From positions 186,001-250,000 of the forward strand of contig NZ_LT897836.1 in the NCBI RefSeq assembly GCF_900161835.1: a DNA stretch of 64,000 nucleotides, read 5' to 3'. The translations under genes were made by a program, and so were the position numbers. The DNA is from Sodalis endosymbiont of Henestaris halophilus. GTDB taxonomy: Bacteria; Pseudomonadota; Gammaproteobacteria; Enterobacterales; Enterobacteriaceae. Positions 1-10,631 of the stretch are shown in pieces. Within the stretch, counting starts at the first letter, position 1, and every line of letters begins with the position of its first letter. The notes under the pieces are model-generated. The model ran no database searches. It was not told the origin of the DNA and saw only the letters and a program-made list of their open reading frames with translations.

Positions 1-929
1 TAAGTACGACACACATCCATCAGCGGCTCCCATTAAGGTTCTAACAAGATCAGAAAAGATTTGTTATAATCGAAAAACGATATGCTAAGAAGCTTTTTTC
101 CTTATAAAGCAGCTTTTATAATCAACATTCAGCACAGCAACATGCGATATAATTCACTTAGGATTAATATAGCCAGCTCTGACATTTATCAATAAATAAG
201 CGTTTAAACAATACTTCACATCAGAGAATTATAAAGATAATACCATTAATTTCGATCTGTTTTCTCTAAAATATTTTTTCTGGAGGGGGGAGGAGGAATA
301 GATTATTTTAATAATTTCTTCTACCCAAGAAAATGCAAAATAATGGTATTTATTCTCGTTCGTAAACACTTCTTAGAGCATAGTGAAATTTTCATGCAGT
401 AATATACAATAAATCTTGTACATTAATAATATTAGTATATTATTATAATATGACTGAAAATGAGCAGATAAGTTTAATTTGCTAATGTTTTTCAAATCTA
501 GCACAGAAGGAATAATATATAAGTAATTCATTTAGGTATTTTGACGAACAATCTCTTCATCTATTGTTAATATATGCGATGAAAATAAATAATACGCTAT
601 TTCTAGGATCGTAAAAGATTACTAAGAAGATTTATAAAACAACTAGTTCGCATGGCGGCTTAATTATTAAAGAATTAGCTAAAATTAACAATTGACATTA
701 AATAAAAAAATGAAATTATTAGTAATTAATAATCAATTAAATTATAAACATAATACAACAGACAGAGATTCTTCGTTAATGCCTAGTGATTAACTCGTAA
801 AGTTACGAAAATACTGTTTATAAGTTTGTGCAATCTCTATCTGGATAAATTTTATTACTTCGCTGCTAGTATGCTGCTGAACACATACTAGAATAGCCGC
901 TAAAAAGCGAGAAAGACCTATTTAGTAGC
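1..929. other. Intergenic, AT-rich, no supported gene
   Basis: No open frame or RNA gene is recognisable. The stretch precedes the srkA remnant and probably contains its decayed 5' part, but I could not find convincing anchors. A short purine/G-rich tract (about 279-298, runs of 2-6 G separated by A) stands out from the surrounding AT-rich sequence; its role is unknown. Confidence 0.5.
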
Positions 930-1180
930 ATGTTAATTAAAAAATGCGCCGCTGCAAAAACGTTTTTATTATTATGTTGCTTTTTTCTATCCTTGACGAA
1001 CATACTTTTGCGCAGGAGAGTAATGACGAGTTAGAGTAAATAAAAAGCTTTTTACTGTATTTGTTATACGATAACAGTCGTGATGTATCATAAGAATAAC
1101 TACAGGACTAGAAAAAACCTGATGCTAACCGTTTGTGTTGAATATATAAAATACCGAACCTCAAGAACCGTCTTTTATAA
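930..1180 (+). pseudogene. srkA: srkA (rdoA/yihE) remnant, 3' part
   Basis: Decayed stress-response kinase gene in its ancestral slot directly upstream of dsbA (E. coli order srkA-dsbA). Seen: forward-strand readings in shifting frames line up with the C-terminal part of SrkA as I remember it: FAQESNDELE then, past a stop, IKSF.LLYLLY (family FDTAEIGLIE, LRAMRLVYYLAW) around 1006-1069; TRKNLML..TVCVEYIK (family TGEDYWL..TATFIEQAK) around 1100-1150; TEPQEPSF (family QEPPLQL) around 1153-1176. Stops and frameshifts separate the pieces, so no kinase can be made. A 31-codon frame at 944-1039 resembles a signal peptide but is better explained as this fossil. Confidence 0.55.
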
Positions 1181-1389
1181 AAACTCTTTGCAAGAGTCTT
1201 AACTGCTTTAGGACAACTTAGCAGTTACACGCAATTTTCTTAGATGATTAGGTGAGATGTTAGTCGAAACAAACTGCGCTCACAATATTTATAGAAAAGC
1301 AACGTTGCCACAATTGCCTTAGCTGCAGCTTAAGCATGTATATTTATTGTTCTTACGCTTATTTTATTCATTTTGAAGAGATGGGATCT

Positions 1390-2013
1390 ATGAAAACAAT
1401 CTGGTTTATGTTGATGGGTATCATGTCGGTATTTAGTGCCTTAGCCACTACTTTTACTGAAGGACAACAATATTTGCAGATAGATAAACCAGCAATCAAT
1501 GAACCGCAAGTACTTGAATTCTTCTCATTTTATTGCCCGCACTGTTATCAATTTGAGCAAATTTATCACATTTCCAGTAAGGTAAAAAAATCTCTACCAG
1601 TCGGAATCAAAATGACAAAATATCACCTTGACTGTATAGGACCGATTGGTAAATCACTTACCCAGGCCTGGGCGGTAGCCATGATGCTAGGCGTAGAAGA
1701 TAAAGTTAGTCCACTGTTGTTTGATGGTCTGCAAAAAACACAAAACATAAAAACGCCGAATGACATACGCGCAGTTTTTATTCAATCAGGCATCAGAGCT
1801 GAAGAGTATGATTCTGCTTGGAACAGCCGCATGGTAAAATCTCTGGTCGTGAAGCAAGAAAAAGCTGCGGTCGCTCTGCAACTACGTGGAGTTCCGTCAA
1901 TATTTATAAACGGCAAATACATGATAAAAAATGATGGATTAGATATGTCATCCATGGATGCTTACACAAACCAATTCGCCGATGTGATAAAATTTTTACT
2001 GAGTCAAAAGTAA
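1390..2013 (+). CDS. dsbA: Thiol:disulfide interchange protein DsbA
   Basis: Periplasmic oxidase that donates disulfides to newly exported proteins and is re-oxidised by DsbB. The 207-residue product has a hydrophobic signal peptide ([19 protein letters not shown]), the thioredoxin-fold active site CPHC inside [13 protein letters not shown], and the cis-proline motif [10 protein letters not shown]. It aligns over its full length with E. coli DsbA (208 aa). The upstream in-frame ATG at 1336 would add 18 residues ahead of the signal peptide; the start at 1390 is preferred because it begins the signal sequence and has a purine-rich GAGATGGGA just before it. The gene lies upstream of polA as in E. 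coli, although yihF/yihG are missing between them. No dsbB is in the window, so re-oxidation depends on genes elsewhere. Confidence 0.95.
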   Translation: MKTIWFMLMGIMSVFSALATTFTEGQQYLQIDKPAINEPQVLEFFSFYCPHCYQFEQIYHISSKVKKSLPVGIKMTKYHLDCIGPIGKSLTQAWAVAMMLGVEDKVSPLLFDGLQKTQNIKTPNDIRAVFIQSGIRAEEYDSAWNSRMVKSLVVKQEKAAVALQLRGVPSIFINGKYMIKNDGLDMSSMDAYTNQFADVIKFLLSQK

Positions 2014-2432
2014 TATATCTCTAAGGACCGAATAAAGCCTAGTATCGACTACCGCCGGCATTAAGTTTAATAGTGCTGATTAAATGAGCAGACATCTCCT
2101 TAATTTTTCAGAAAAAATGTCTTTTTGGAAAATATTAATAATATTTAATATTCACAATTAGATTACCATGTAACAAAATTTTCTATAGATAGATTAATCT
2201 ATAACATATTAATAATAAAGGTTTTTATTTTATGTTTAAAAAACACTACTACCGTCAATAAAAAAACTATAATTTTATTCACATAGTTATACACAATAAC
2301 ATATTGTTTTATATATCTACATTTTGAGGTTTCTGTTGTTACTTATATTACGCTAACGATCGTAGTAGAAAAAACAACTGTTGCCTGTGATAAAATTTTA
2401 TCAGTTGATGAATATAAATAACGAAATACGCT
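2014..2432. other. dsbA-polA intergenic region
   Basis: 419 bases with no gene recognised. E. coli carries yihF and yihG here; the space is too short for them and I saw no remnant. It presumably contains the polA promoter, but no convincing -35/-10 pair could be picked out of the AT-rich background. Confidence 0.5.
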
Positions 2433-5228
2433 ATGGTGCAAATTACAGAAAACCCACTCATACTAGTAGATGGTTCTTCTTATCTTTACCGCGCCTATTA
2501 TGTATTACCACTGCTGACCAATAGTGCAGGTGAACCTACGGGAGCAATGTACGGTGTATTAAATATGCTTAAAAGTCTGCTAATAAAATACCAACCAAGC
2601 CACGTAGCAGTTATATTTGATACCAAAGGTAAGACCTTTCGCGATGAATTATTTGAGCATTACAAATCACGTCGTCCTCCTATGCCGGACGATTTATGCA
2701 ATCAGATAAAACCGCTATACAATATGATCAAAGCTATGGGGCTACCATTGCTAGCTATAAATGGTGTAGAAGCCGATGATGTTATCGGTACGCTAGCGCA
2801 GTCGGCAGAGCGCAACGGACGAGATGTGTTGATAAGCACGGGTGATAAAGACATGGCGCAAATGGTATCACCTCACATTACATTAATCAATACCATGTCG
2901 AATATTATCTTTGGTCCAGAAGAGGTGCAACTAAAATTTGGCGTACCACCACAGCTGATCATTGATTATCTGGCACTTATTGGCGATAACTCTGATAATA
3001 TTCCGGGTATTCCAGGAATAGGAAAAAAAACTGCACAGGTGCTATTACAAAATTTTGGTGGTTTGAAAAACCTATATAAACAACTGGATAACATCAGCAC
3101 TTTACGTTTCCGTGGCGCTAAAACAATGGCTGCAAAACTAGCTCAGCATCGCGAATTAGCATTTCTTTCCTATAAGTTAGCGAAGATTAAAACCGATGTG
3201 GAACTAGATTTATCTTATGATGAGCTAATGGTGCAAAAACTTGAGAGTAAAACCCTCATGATATTATTTCAGCGTTATGAATTTAAACGCTGGATACGCG
3301 ACTTAGAAGCTGGCAAATGGCTACAGAATAGCAAAAGCGCCGTTGCTTTGCCATCGCCTTTTACCGCACCACGACGTTTTACCGCCCAGGAAGAACCAAT
3401 TAATCCATCATCAAAAAATAATTATTTTATTATCAATAAGATAAAAACCTTAGAGAAATGGATTGCCTTAATACGAAGCACTGGTGTATTCGCGGTCAAC
3501 ACCGAAACAGACGGGCTGAATACACTAACTGCTAATCTTGTAGGATTGTGCTTTGCCATAAGGTCAGGAGAAATAGCCTATCTGCCAATGGGTCACAACT
3601 ATTTAGATACATCAAATCAACTTGATCGCGCAGTCGCATTGGCAATGCTAAAACCAGTGCTAGAAGATCCTTCCATTAGTAAAATTGGTCAAAATCTAAA
3701 GTTTGATCTTAAGGTTCTAAACCGATATGGAATTAAATTATCTGGTATTATATTCGATACAATGTTAGAATCTTACGTGCTAAACAGCAGCGCTGGACGC
3801 CACGATATAGATAGTTTAATAGACCGTTTTTTACAGTTTACTACCGTGAATTTCGGGGAAATAGCTGGTAAAAAACGTACCAAACTAACGTTTAATCAAA
3901 TTGCATTTAAAACAAATGATCCCTACGCTACAAAAAACGCTAACACGATACTACGTTTGCATCAGAAGCTGTGGCCGCTAATTAAGCAGGCATCGGAACT
4001 GAAAAAGATTTTTGAAGAAATCGAGATGCCGCTAGTACCAGTTCTCTCTCGCATCGAACATACTGGTGTGCTCATTGACGAAAATATACTCACCGTGCAT
4101 TCGATAGAGATAAGCAAACGCCTTGAAGCGCTTAAGCAAAAAGCACATCAGCTAGCTAAAGAACCGTTCAATCTTTCCTCTACAAAACAAATACAAACAA
4201 TTTTCTACGATAAGCAAAAACTGCCGGTGCTAAAAAAAACCCCGAGGGGTACCCCTTCTACCAATGAAGAGGTGCTAGCAAAATTAGCGCTAGATTACCC
4301 GCTGCCAAAGCTAATTTTAGAATACCGAAGTCTAGCCAAACTTAAATCCACTTACACAGATAAACTACCGCAAATGATCAACCCAGTATCAAAACGGATA
4401 CATACCTCTTATAATCAAGCCATTACCGTAACGGGACGCCTATCTTCTAGTGATCCTAACCTACAGAATATACCAGTGCGCACTGATGAGGGAAGACGTA
4501 TACGACAGGCGTTTATTGCGCCTCCAAACTCGTTTATCGTAACGGCCGACTATTCACAAATTGAGTTGCGCATTATGGCGCATCTATCTCGCGATCCCGG
4601 ATTACTGAATGCTTTTGCTGAAAGTAAAGATATTCATTGCGTTACCGCCGCCGAGATATTTGGTATGCCGTTAGATAAAGTAACTCAGGATCAGCGTCGC
4701 CGTGCCAAAACTATTAACTTTGGCTTGATTTACGGAATGAGCGCCTTTGGTCTAGCTCGTCAGTTGTCAATAAAGCACTCAGAAGCGCAGCAATATATGA
4801 ATTTCTATTTCAAGCGGTACCCCAGTATTTTGAAATATATGAGAGAAACTCGCAGACAAGCTATTGAGAAAGGCTATGTCACAACTCTGAACGGGAGGCG
4901 ACTTTATTTGAAAAATATTTACTCACGTAACGGTACACGTAATAAAAGCGCAGATCGCGCGGCTATCAATGCGCCTATGCAAGGCACAGCAGCTGATATT
5001 ATTAAACGAGCAATGATTGCGATCGACAGTTGGCTGCAGCATGAAGCTCCGCGGGTTCGCATGATTATGCAGGTTCATGATGAATTGATATTTGAAGTGC
5101 AACAGGATGTAGTCGAGATCAACACAACAAAAATCAAATCTCTAATGGAAGGTTGTTCTATGTTAGATGTACCGATGCAGGTAGACATAGGTATCGGTAC
5201 AAACTGGGATGAAGCTCATTCAAAATAG
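2433..5228 (+). CDS. polA: DNA polymerase I; proofreading site altered
   Basis: Repair and Okazaki-fragment polymerase, 931 aa against 928 in E. coli. Domain 1 (about 1-320) is the 5'-3' flap nuclease with its acidic residues in place (LVDGSS, VIFDTKGK, GVEADDV, STGDKDMAQ, GDNSDNIPG). Domain 2 (about 330-520) is the 3'-5' exonuclease fold. The polymerase domain keeps motif A (TADYSQIELR), the O-helix (RRRAKTINFGLIYGM) and motif C (QVHDELIF). Oddity seen directly: in the exonuclease domain VNTETDGL replaces FDTETDSL, and YATKNANT replaces YAAEDADV, so residues 356 and 502 (E. coli D355 and D501, metal ligands of the proofreading site) are both Asn; E358 and the D424 equivalent (NLKFD) remain. 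Inference: polymerase and flap nuclease active, proofreading strongly weakened or absent. Start is ATG, and the N-terminus MVQITENPLILVDGSS matches the family. Confidence 0.97.
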   Translation: MVQITENPLILVDGSSYLYRAYYVLPLLTNSAGEPTGAMYGVLNMLKSLLIKYQPSHVAVIFDTKGKTFRDELFEHYKSRRPPMPDDLCNQIKPLYNMIKAMGLPLLAINGVEADDVIGTLAQSAERNGRDVLISTGDKDMAQMVSPHITLINTMSNIIFGPEEVQLKFGVPPQLIIDYLALIGDNSDNIPGIPGIGKKTAQVLLQNFGGLKNLYKQLDNISTLRFRGAKTMAAKLAQHRELAFLSYKLAKIKTDVELDLSYDELMVQKLESKTLMILFQRYEFKRWIRDLEAGKWLQNSKSAVALPSPFTAPRRFTAQEEPINPSSKNNYFIINKIKTLEKWIALIRSTGVFAVNTETDGLNTLTANLVGLCFAIRSGEIAYLPMGHNYLDTSNQLDRAVALAMLKPVLEDPSISKIGQNLKFDLKVLNRYGIKLSGIIFDTMLESYVLNSSAGRHDIDSLIDRFLQFTTVNFGEIAGKKRTKLTFNQIAFKTNDPYATKNANTILRLHQKLWPLIKQASELKKIFEEIEMPLVPVLSRIEHTGVLIDENILTVHSIEISKRLEALKQKAHQLAKEPFNLSSTKQIQTIFYDKQKLPVLKKTPRGTPSTNEEVLAKLALDYPLPKLILEYRSLAKLKSTYTDKLPQMINPVSKRIHTSYNQAITVTGRLSSSDPNLQNIPVRTDEGRRIRQAFIAPPNSFIVTADYSQIELRIMAHLSRDPGLLNAFAESKDIHCVTAAEIFGMPLDKVTQDQRRRAKTINFGLIYGMSAFGLARQLSIKHSEAQQYMNFYFKRYPSILKYMRETRRQAIEKGYVTTLNGRRLYLKNIYSRNGTRNKSADRAAINAPMQGTAADIIKRAMIAIDSWLQHEAPRVRMIMQVHDELIFEVQQDVVEINTTKIKSLMEGCSMLDVPMQVDIGIGTNWDEAHSK

Positions 5229-5519
5229 TTAATCAACACTTTTGTAAACTAACTATATTAAAACATAAGTTATTTATATTAAAAGTATTACTTATATGTA
5301 AAAAGCGGAAATAAACTACAACTTACTCTTTATTTACTATTAAAACGGCATCTGTAAGTTTGATAACTATCAAACATCCTAGTCATAAAATACTTGAGAT
5401 ATTTTTTATTAATTTCGCAAAATGCTTTGCGGGAATTATCTACTCACATAACCATAACAACTGTAAACAATTGTAATAACGCCCGCAAGCGTTACATTTC
5501 AAGTAAGTCATCGGTTTTA
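5229..5519. other. polA-engB convergent spacer
   Basis: 291 bases between convergent genes. E. coli has the small RNA Spot 42 (spf) here. I found neither its conserved 5' sequence nor its terminator hairpin, so spf appears lost; no other feature was seen. Confidence 0.5.
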
Positions 5520-6161
5520 TTATTTTCTAAAAGGCAACTTAATCTCTAACGATGATGGGATATTTGCAAACCATGCATCTAGTTTATGCCGTAATTTATC
5601 TACGCCGAGTTTTTTAAGCGAAGAAAATATTTCCACTTGTACATCACCCATAAACATCAACGCTGATTTACGCACCTGATTTAAGTGTGCTTTACATGCT
5701 CCAGAATCTAGTTTATCGGCTTTGGTAAGCAAAACAAGAATTGGGATCTTAACATCTACCGCTAATTGCAACATTTTCTGGTCAAGATCTTTCATCGGGT
5801 GTCGGATATCCATTAATACCACTAGTCCTTTGAGGTTGTCGCGCTTCTGAATATATTGTGCTAAGGCACGTTGCCACTGGCGTTTCAACACTACGGGGGC
5901 TTTAGCGTAACCATAGCCAGGAAGGTCTACTAGCCTAATGCCAGGCTCTACCTCAAACAAGTTGATAAGCTGTGTGCGACCGGGCATTTTACTAATTCTA
6001 GCTAGTGTTTTTTGATTCACAAGAGTGTTAATCGCGCTGGATTTTCCAGAATTAGAACGTCCCGCAAAAGCTATTTCAAGCTTACTGTCAATTGGCAAAT
6101 TGTGAATATCCGATGCACTGGTCAAGAAATGGGTTTTCTGATAGTTATAAGATTTAGTCAA
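5520..6161 (-). CDS. engB: Ribosome-biogenesis GTPase EngB (YsxC/YihA)
   Basis: Essential TrmE-Era-EngA-like GTPase needed for late assembly of the large ribosomal subunit. The 213-residue protein has the complete G-motif set: G1 GRSNSGKSS near residue 34, G2 in [10 protein letters not shown]3 [12 protein letters not shown]4 LTKAD and the G5-like FSSLKK near the C-terminus. It is collinear with E. coli YihA (210 aa). The start codon is TTG (6161-6159), chosen because [12 protein letters not shown] matches the family N-terminus and a strong GAGAGAGGA ribosome-binding site lies about 6 bases upstream; no ATG fits. It is convergent with polA, as in E. coli. Confidence 0.95.
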   Translation of the reverse strand: MTKSYNYQKTHFLTSASDIHNLPIDSKLEIAFAGRSNSGKSSAINTLVNQKTLARISKMPGRTQLINLFEVEPGIRLVDLPGYGYAKAPVVLKRQWQRALAQYIQKRDNLKGLVVLMDIRHPMKDLDQKMLQLAVDVKIPILVLLTKADKLDSGACKAHLNQVRKSALMFMGDVQVEIFSSLKKLGVDKLRHKLDAWFANIPSSLEIKLPFRK

Positions 6162-6595
6162 CTAAATCCTCTCTCTAGTAATGACCAGTTAAAATATAGC
6201 TATATAACTATATACAATAATGTATTTTATTTTAATCCAAATGCATGGTTCATGATTTTCTTGCGTGACTTTCTTTGAAATTGAACTGCAACAATAAATA
6301 TTATTTCATCCCAAAATTAAATAATGTTAGGCGTTTACTAGCACAGTGACAATGGCCGAAACTGTTCTCTATAATATCCTTACCCCGTAAGACAATTGTA
6401 TTAATAACCATAATTCCGTAAGGATTACCATAGAGGATAAAAGAAGAAATTCTAAAGTTGTAACATAATTACCAGGTACATAGTCTCCGCTTATCAATAT
6501 ACTACTATACACTAGTAGGTAACCAATTAGGAACAACAAATGACAAGAAATGTGCGTATTCTGCTATAATAGTGTCGCATCTCTCTACCAACACG

Positions 6596-6617
6596 CAGTT
6601 GCAGCTGGCTGCAACTG
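6596..6617. repeat. Perfect 9-bp hairpin, 4-base loop
   Basis: CAGTTGCAG, loop CTGG, CTGCAACTG: an uninterrupted inverted repeat inside the eroded glnL remnant. There is no T-tract on either strand, so it is not an obvious terminator. Confidence 0.7.
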
Positions 6618-6731
6618 ATATTCAGTACATGACATAATTTATATTAACCAAATCATGGATCAACTTTAAAAGTTGCGATCATGAAAGTTGCGATCACCAT
6701 TCCATACTACGACCTGTTGAGCATATTCAAG

Positions 6732-6755
6732 CTACCCTCTTATCTAAGAGGGTAG
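6732..6755. repeat. Perfect 11-bp palindrome
   Basis: CTACCCTCTTA, two bases, TAAGAGGGTAG. It lies in the glnL remnant at a point where the ancestral protein has no repeat, and it has no adjacent T-tract. Confidence 0.75.
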
Positions 6756-7329
6756 TAATTACCTATTGGCACCAACTCATCAGTATGCATCTTTATCTAG
6801 CCTCTACAAGATCAAAGATCGGATATGTGTTCTGTATCGTTTGCTAACAGCATCACTTTATTATCCGTGCCACCTTTTAGCTAAACATTTTAAATCACAC
6901 ACATCGGCTCAACATAAAAGTAAGAAGGCAAACATAACGCAGCATTTCCGATAGCAGAGTAACAAGCAGCTTACGCACAATTTGCGCTATTAGCTTATAA
7001 AATTCTTGGTCGGCGGCACCGGTACTATAAGATCATTATACAGCAAGTATGGATACTTGTGCTTAATAAATTAAGCATTTTTATAATTTTGTATAGTGTA
7101 ACGGTTTTCAGTTAGAAATTTATCTCATGCAGTCAGTGCAAAACGATAGATTATAGGTGACTATGTATGATCGCCTAGTAAAGATGATAGAGAAAATTTT
7201 TATAAAGATAGGTTAAAAGATATTTTCACGAAGAAAAATTAATTTATTCAAAACTATAGTTCAGTTACACAATCTATAGGGTGTAAATATTACAAGTGAG
7301 CGGTCGTTTTTTCTATATGCACACACCGA

Positions 7330-8600
7330 TCAACATTCATGATGTTACTGGGTAATATAACACTCTTAATCAAAAAGTTACAATTTGCATTCAAGGCGTT
7401 TAATATTCCCTGCTATGGCCTGACACGGTCAAGATATAGTTGACGTCTTAACACCAACAGACCACCGTACAAGTTCTTATTCATAGCATCACTAAAATGA
7501 GTTGTATTGATAATACCTCTCTAGGTTTGACGAATTATAAGAGCTAGTAAAATGCAAAGTATGGTATGAATTAACCGCCGGCTCCGGGAAGCGCACTTTA
7601 ATAAGACCTTCTATCTAGCTAACAACCACCGGGAAGCAATTTACTTACCATCTTTGATTAGCGATATATGACAGCAGCATGCTGGGACCGTGATTACTAA
7701 AAAACTCATCAACTTATAGACATAAATGATGATTTAATTAATATATAGGCAACATTATGAATGACTTATATCTAAATCTAGATTTTATCTATAAGGCAAA
7801 TTAATGAAGCGAGTAGTTGTTTTATGATAAAATGGCTGCATAGCTTATCTAATGTTTACCATAGTTAAATATATGATAAAATGCAAATCCCACGAGAAGA
7901 ATTCTTTTACGAAACTAATAAATAACTACTTGCTAGGTATTTTTTTGTTGATACCTTCATAAACTTTATCATTAACTAATAAGCTTTAGTATCAACAATA
8001 CTTAACCCATTTGATCCAGAAAATAAAATTTTCAACGGAGATATCTAGCAAAAAAAATTTTAGTTCAAGTAGAACTAATACTTAATAAACTAACTAGGAA
8101 ATTTCAGAAAATTTATAAAATTGATTATGGATAGAAAAGCACTATTATAGCTTTTCATAATGACTAGCTATAAGGATATCACATAAGATTTTTGATCGAT
8201 AAATTTTTCGTAAATCAAATTCATTCTGGCTTAGGAGTAAGTGGGAAATATTTTCCCTATGTTATATTCGTTGATGGGGAAATCATCAAATATTTAATAA
8301 CTGCAAAGTATTTATTCAAGCTTTATTTCTGTCTGGCGCACACAGAATAAAATTCTGTTTTTAATCTTTGATGTTAAATATATAACCAATTAAATCTTAA
8401 CGAATACTTTAAGTATCGCAATAAATTTTTAACAAATAAAATATTTTATAAATTTTATTATTTTCTTCATAAAGAAGATACTTATAAACCAAATTTAGTT
8501 TGTTGCACATAGCTTATGTTTAAAACTAAAATTATGCTGGAATGAACTAGAAACAATAATATACACTTCGTCTTAACTTTACTATACACACGGGATTACA
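7330..8600 (-). pseudogene. glnA: glnA (glutamine synthetase) remnant
   Basis: Dead glutamine synthetase gene, divergent from typA exactly as in E. coli. Minus-strand anchors in family order: GKYFPLTP at 8256-8233 (family GGYFPVPP); KVRFPEPAVNSYHTLHF from 7599 (family EVRFPDPAANPYLCFAA); DAMNKNLYG at 7490-7464 (family EAMDKNLYD); QAIAGNIKRLECKL at 7422-7381 (family QVAGSLEEALNELDL). The pieces lie in different frames with stops between them, so the gene is certainly non-functional. The 5' boundary is an estimate from family length. Together with the neighbouring glnL remnant it records loss of ammonia assimilation through GS and of its sensor; glutamine would have to come from the host or another enzyme. 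Confidence 0.85.
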
Positions 8601-8819
8601 TTAGTCTAATTATATTTTAATATATTAGTAGTAGTTTATTGTAACGTATTCACTATGAAAGTGCGTGTAAGTAAGAAAGAAATAATCTTTCCCACTTAGA
8701 AAGTGGTGTGGCAAACAAGTACAATTAAATAATTACTATAAACGACAGATTTAATGTATTACATCACCTAATAATAAGTGTATTATAACATATTCTTTCT
8801 AATTGCTTGAGACAAAATT

Positions 8820-10631
8820 GTGATCGAAAACCTGCGTAACATAGCCATAATTGCACACGTAGATCATGGTAAAACCACCCTAATTGATAAATTGTTGCAA
8901 CAATCTGGAACGCTCGGTGACCATACCAATGCAACCGACCGCTTAATGGACTCCAATGATTTGGAGAAAGAGCGTGGAATTACCATCTTCGCTAAAAATA
9001 CCGCCATCTATTGGCGTAACTACCGAATTAACATCATCGATACCCCTGGGCACGCCGATTTCGGCGGCGAAGTTGAGCGTGTGATGTCGATGGTTGACTC
9101 AGTATTGCTGTTAGTTGATGCCATGGATGGAACGATGCCCCAAACCCGTTTCGTTACGCAGAAAGCATTCGATTATGGTCTGAAACCTATAGTGATTATA
9201 AACAAAGTTGACCGCCCCGGCGCTAGACCAGACTGGGTTGTAGACCAAGTCTTTGATTTATTTATTAACTTAGGTGCTAACAACGAGCAACTTGATTTTC
9301 CGATAGTCTACGCATCTGCGCTGAACGGTATAGCTGGTTTAGAACATAAAAAAATGGCAACCGATATGACCCCGCTGTTTGAATCAATAGTGAAAAACGT
9401 TAATCCCCCTAAAGTTGACGTTGATGGCCCATTTCAGATGCAGATTTCTCAGCTTGACTACGACAGCTATTTTGGCATTATTGGGATTGGTCGCATTCAG
9501 CGCGGCTCTGTAAAACCCAACCAAAAAGTGATCGTAGTAAACAGTGAAGACAAACGCTATAAAGTTAAAGTAAGCCAGATAATGAGCTATATAGGCTTGC
9601 AGCGGATAAAAGTCAAGCTTGCAGAAGCTGGCGATATTATTGCAATTACTGGGCTAGGCCAGCTAAATATTTCGGATACCATTTGCGATCCTTCTCAGAT
9701 AGAAGCACTACCACCACTTGCAGTTGAAAAACCTACCGTATCCATGTCATTCGGAGTTAACACCTCACCATTTTGCGGTAAAGAAGGAAAATACGTCACA
9801 TCCAACCAGATACTAGAACGTCTGCATAAAGAACTATTGCATAATATGGCTCTGCGTGTAGAAGAAACCGAAGATCCGGATACTTTTCTCGTTTCCGGTC
9901 GCGGCGAGCTGCACTTGTCGGTACTTATCGAGCAAATGCGTCGTGAAGGGTTCGAGATGTCCGTTTCTCGGCCGAAAATTATTTTTCGTATTGTCAACGG
10001 CACCAAACAAGAACCTTTTGAGTCAGTCACGCTGGATATTGAAGAGCAACATCAGGGACTGGTTATGAAAGCCATGAGCTTTCGTAAAGGTAATATGCGC
10101 AACATGCTACCAAATGGTAAAAGCCGCATACGTCTAGATTATGTAATTCCAAGCCGAGGACTAATTGGTTTCCGTACAGATTTCTTGACAATAACCTCAG
10201 GCACAGGTTTATTGTATTCCACCTTCAGCAACTATGACAACGTGCTCTCTGGAGAAATTGGCCGGCGTCAAAACGGCGTGATGATCTCCAACGATCACGG
10301 CAAGGCAGTAGCGTACGCTCTATATAGCCTGCAGAATCACGGACATTTGTTTGTGAGTCACGGCACAGAAGTTTATGAAGGTCAGATTGTCGGCATTCAC
10401 ACTCGCTCTAACGATTTAACAGTTAACTGTTTGACCGGTAAAAAACTGACTAACATGCGCGCTTCTGGTGCCGAAGAAGCAATCACTCTCGTGCCAATAA
10501 TAAAAATGTCTTTAGAGCAAGCACTGGAATTTATCAATGATGATGAATTAGTCGAAGTGACGCCGAAATCAATCCGTTTACGTAAACGTTACCTCACTCA
10601 TAAAGAACGTAAGCGTACTAATCGCTCATAA
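8820..10631 (+). CDS. typA: Ribosome-associated translational GTPase TypA/BipA
   Basis: Elongation-factor-like GTPase that binds the 70S ribosome and supports subunit assembly and stress or cold adaptation. The 603-residue product is collinear with E. coli BipA (607 aa). G1 AHVDHGKTT (about 13-21), switch-[23 protein letters not shown]4 NKVD and G5 YASAL are all present; the elongation-factor domains and the BipA-specific C-terminus ([28 protein letters not shown]) follow. The start codon is GTG (8820), giving [17 protein letters not shown], which matches the family; only a weak TGAG precedes it. It is divergent from the glnA remnant, as in E. coli. Confidence 0.96.
   Translation: MIENLRNIAIIAHVDHGKTTLIDKLLQQSGTLGDHTNATDRLMDSNDLEKERGITIFAKNTAIYWRNYRINIIDTPGHADFGGEVERVMSMVDSVLLLVDAMDGTMPQTRFVTQKAFDYGLKPIVIINKVDRPGARPDWVVDQVFDLFINLGANNEQLDFPIVYASALNGIAGLEHKKMATDMTPLFESIVKNVNPPKVDVDGPFQMQISQLDYDSYFGIIGIGRIQRGSVKPNQKVIVVNSEDKRYKVKVSQIMSYIGLQRIKVKLAEAGDIIAITGLGQLNISDTICDPSQIEALPPLAVEKPTVSMSFGVNTSPFCGKEGKYVTSNQILERLHKELLHNMALRVEETEDPDTFLVSGRGELHLSVLIEQMRREGFEMSVSRPKIIFRIVNGTKQEPFESVTLDIEEQHQGLVMKAMSFRKGNMRNMLPNGKSRIRLDYVIPSRGLIGFRTDFLTITSGTGLLYSTFSNYDNVLSGEIGRRQNGVMISNDHGKAVAYALYSLQNHGHLFVSHGTEVYEGQIVGIHTRSNDLTVNCLTGKKLTNMRASGAEEAITLVPIIKMSLEQALEFINDDELVEVTPKSIRLRKRYLTHKERKRTNRS

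Larger units (their letters stand above)
6330..7085 (-). pseudogene. glnL: glnL (ntrB) remnant
   Basis: Decayed gene for the nitrogen-sensor kinase NtrB, in its E. coli slot downstream of glnA. Minus-strand fragments in three frames follow the family in order: LNLLSTSI (LNSLINSI), LIAQIVRKLLVTLLSEMLRY ([20 protein letters not shown]), GTDNKVMLLANDTEHI (GFTDNEVTLVIDGRSHI), ELVPIGNYYPLR (EMAPMDNQRRLS), EYAQQVVVWNGDR (QHAQQVAARDLVR), LISGDYVPGN (LIRDYDPSL) and LEFLLLS (IEQVLLN). The histidine box and ATPase motifs are destroyed, and stops occur throughout. A 15-base tandem duplication (6669-6696) falls in the histidine-box region. glnG, hemN and yihI, which should follow towards engB, were not found and seem deleted. 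Confidence 0.75.

Noticed and set aside
944..1039. 31-codon frame with a signal-peptide look (MRRCKNVFIIMLLFS..FAQ)
   Set aside because: Its residues continue the srkA alignment, it has no good ribosome-binding site, and it stops inside the fossil; a secreted small protein is less likely than chance.
5229..5519. Spot 42 small RNA (spf) expected between polA and engB
   Set aside because: Neither the conserved 5' segment nor the terminator hairpin is visible.
6012..6278. 88-codon plus-strand ORF overlapping the engB 5' end
   Set aside because: Antisense shadow of the real EngB coding region.
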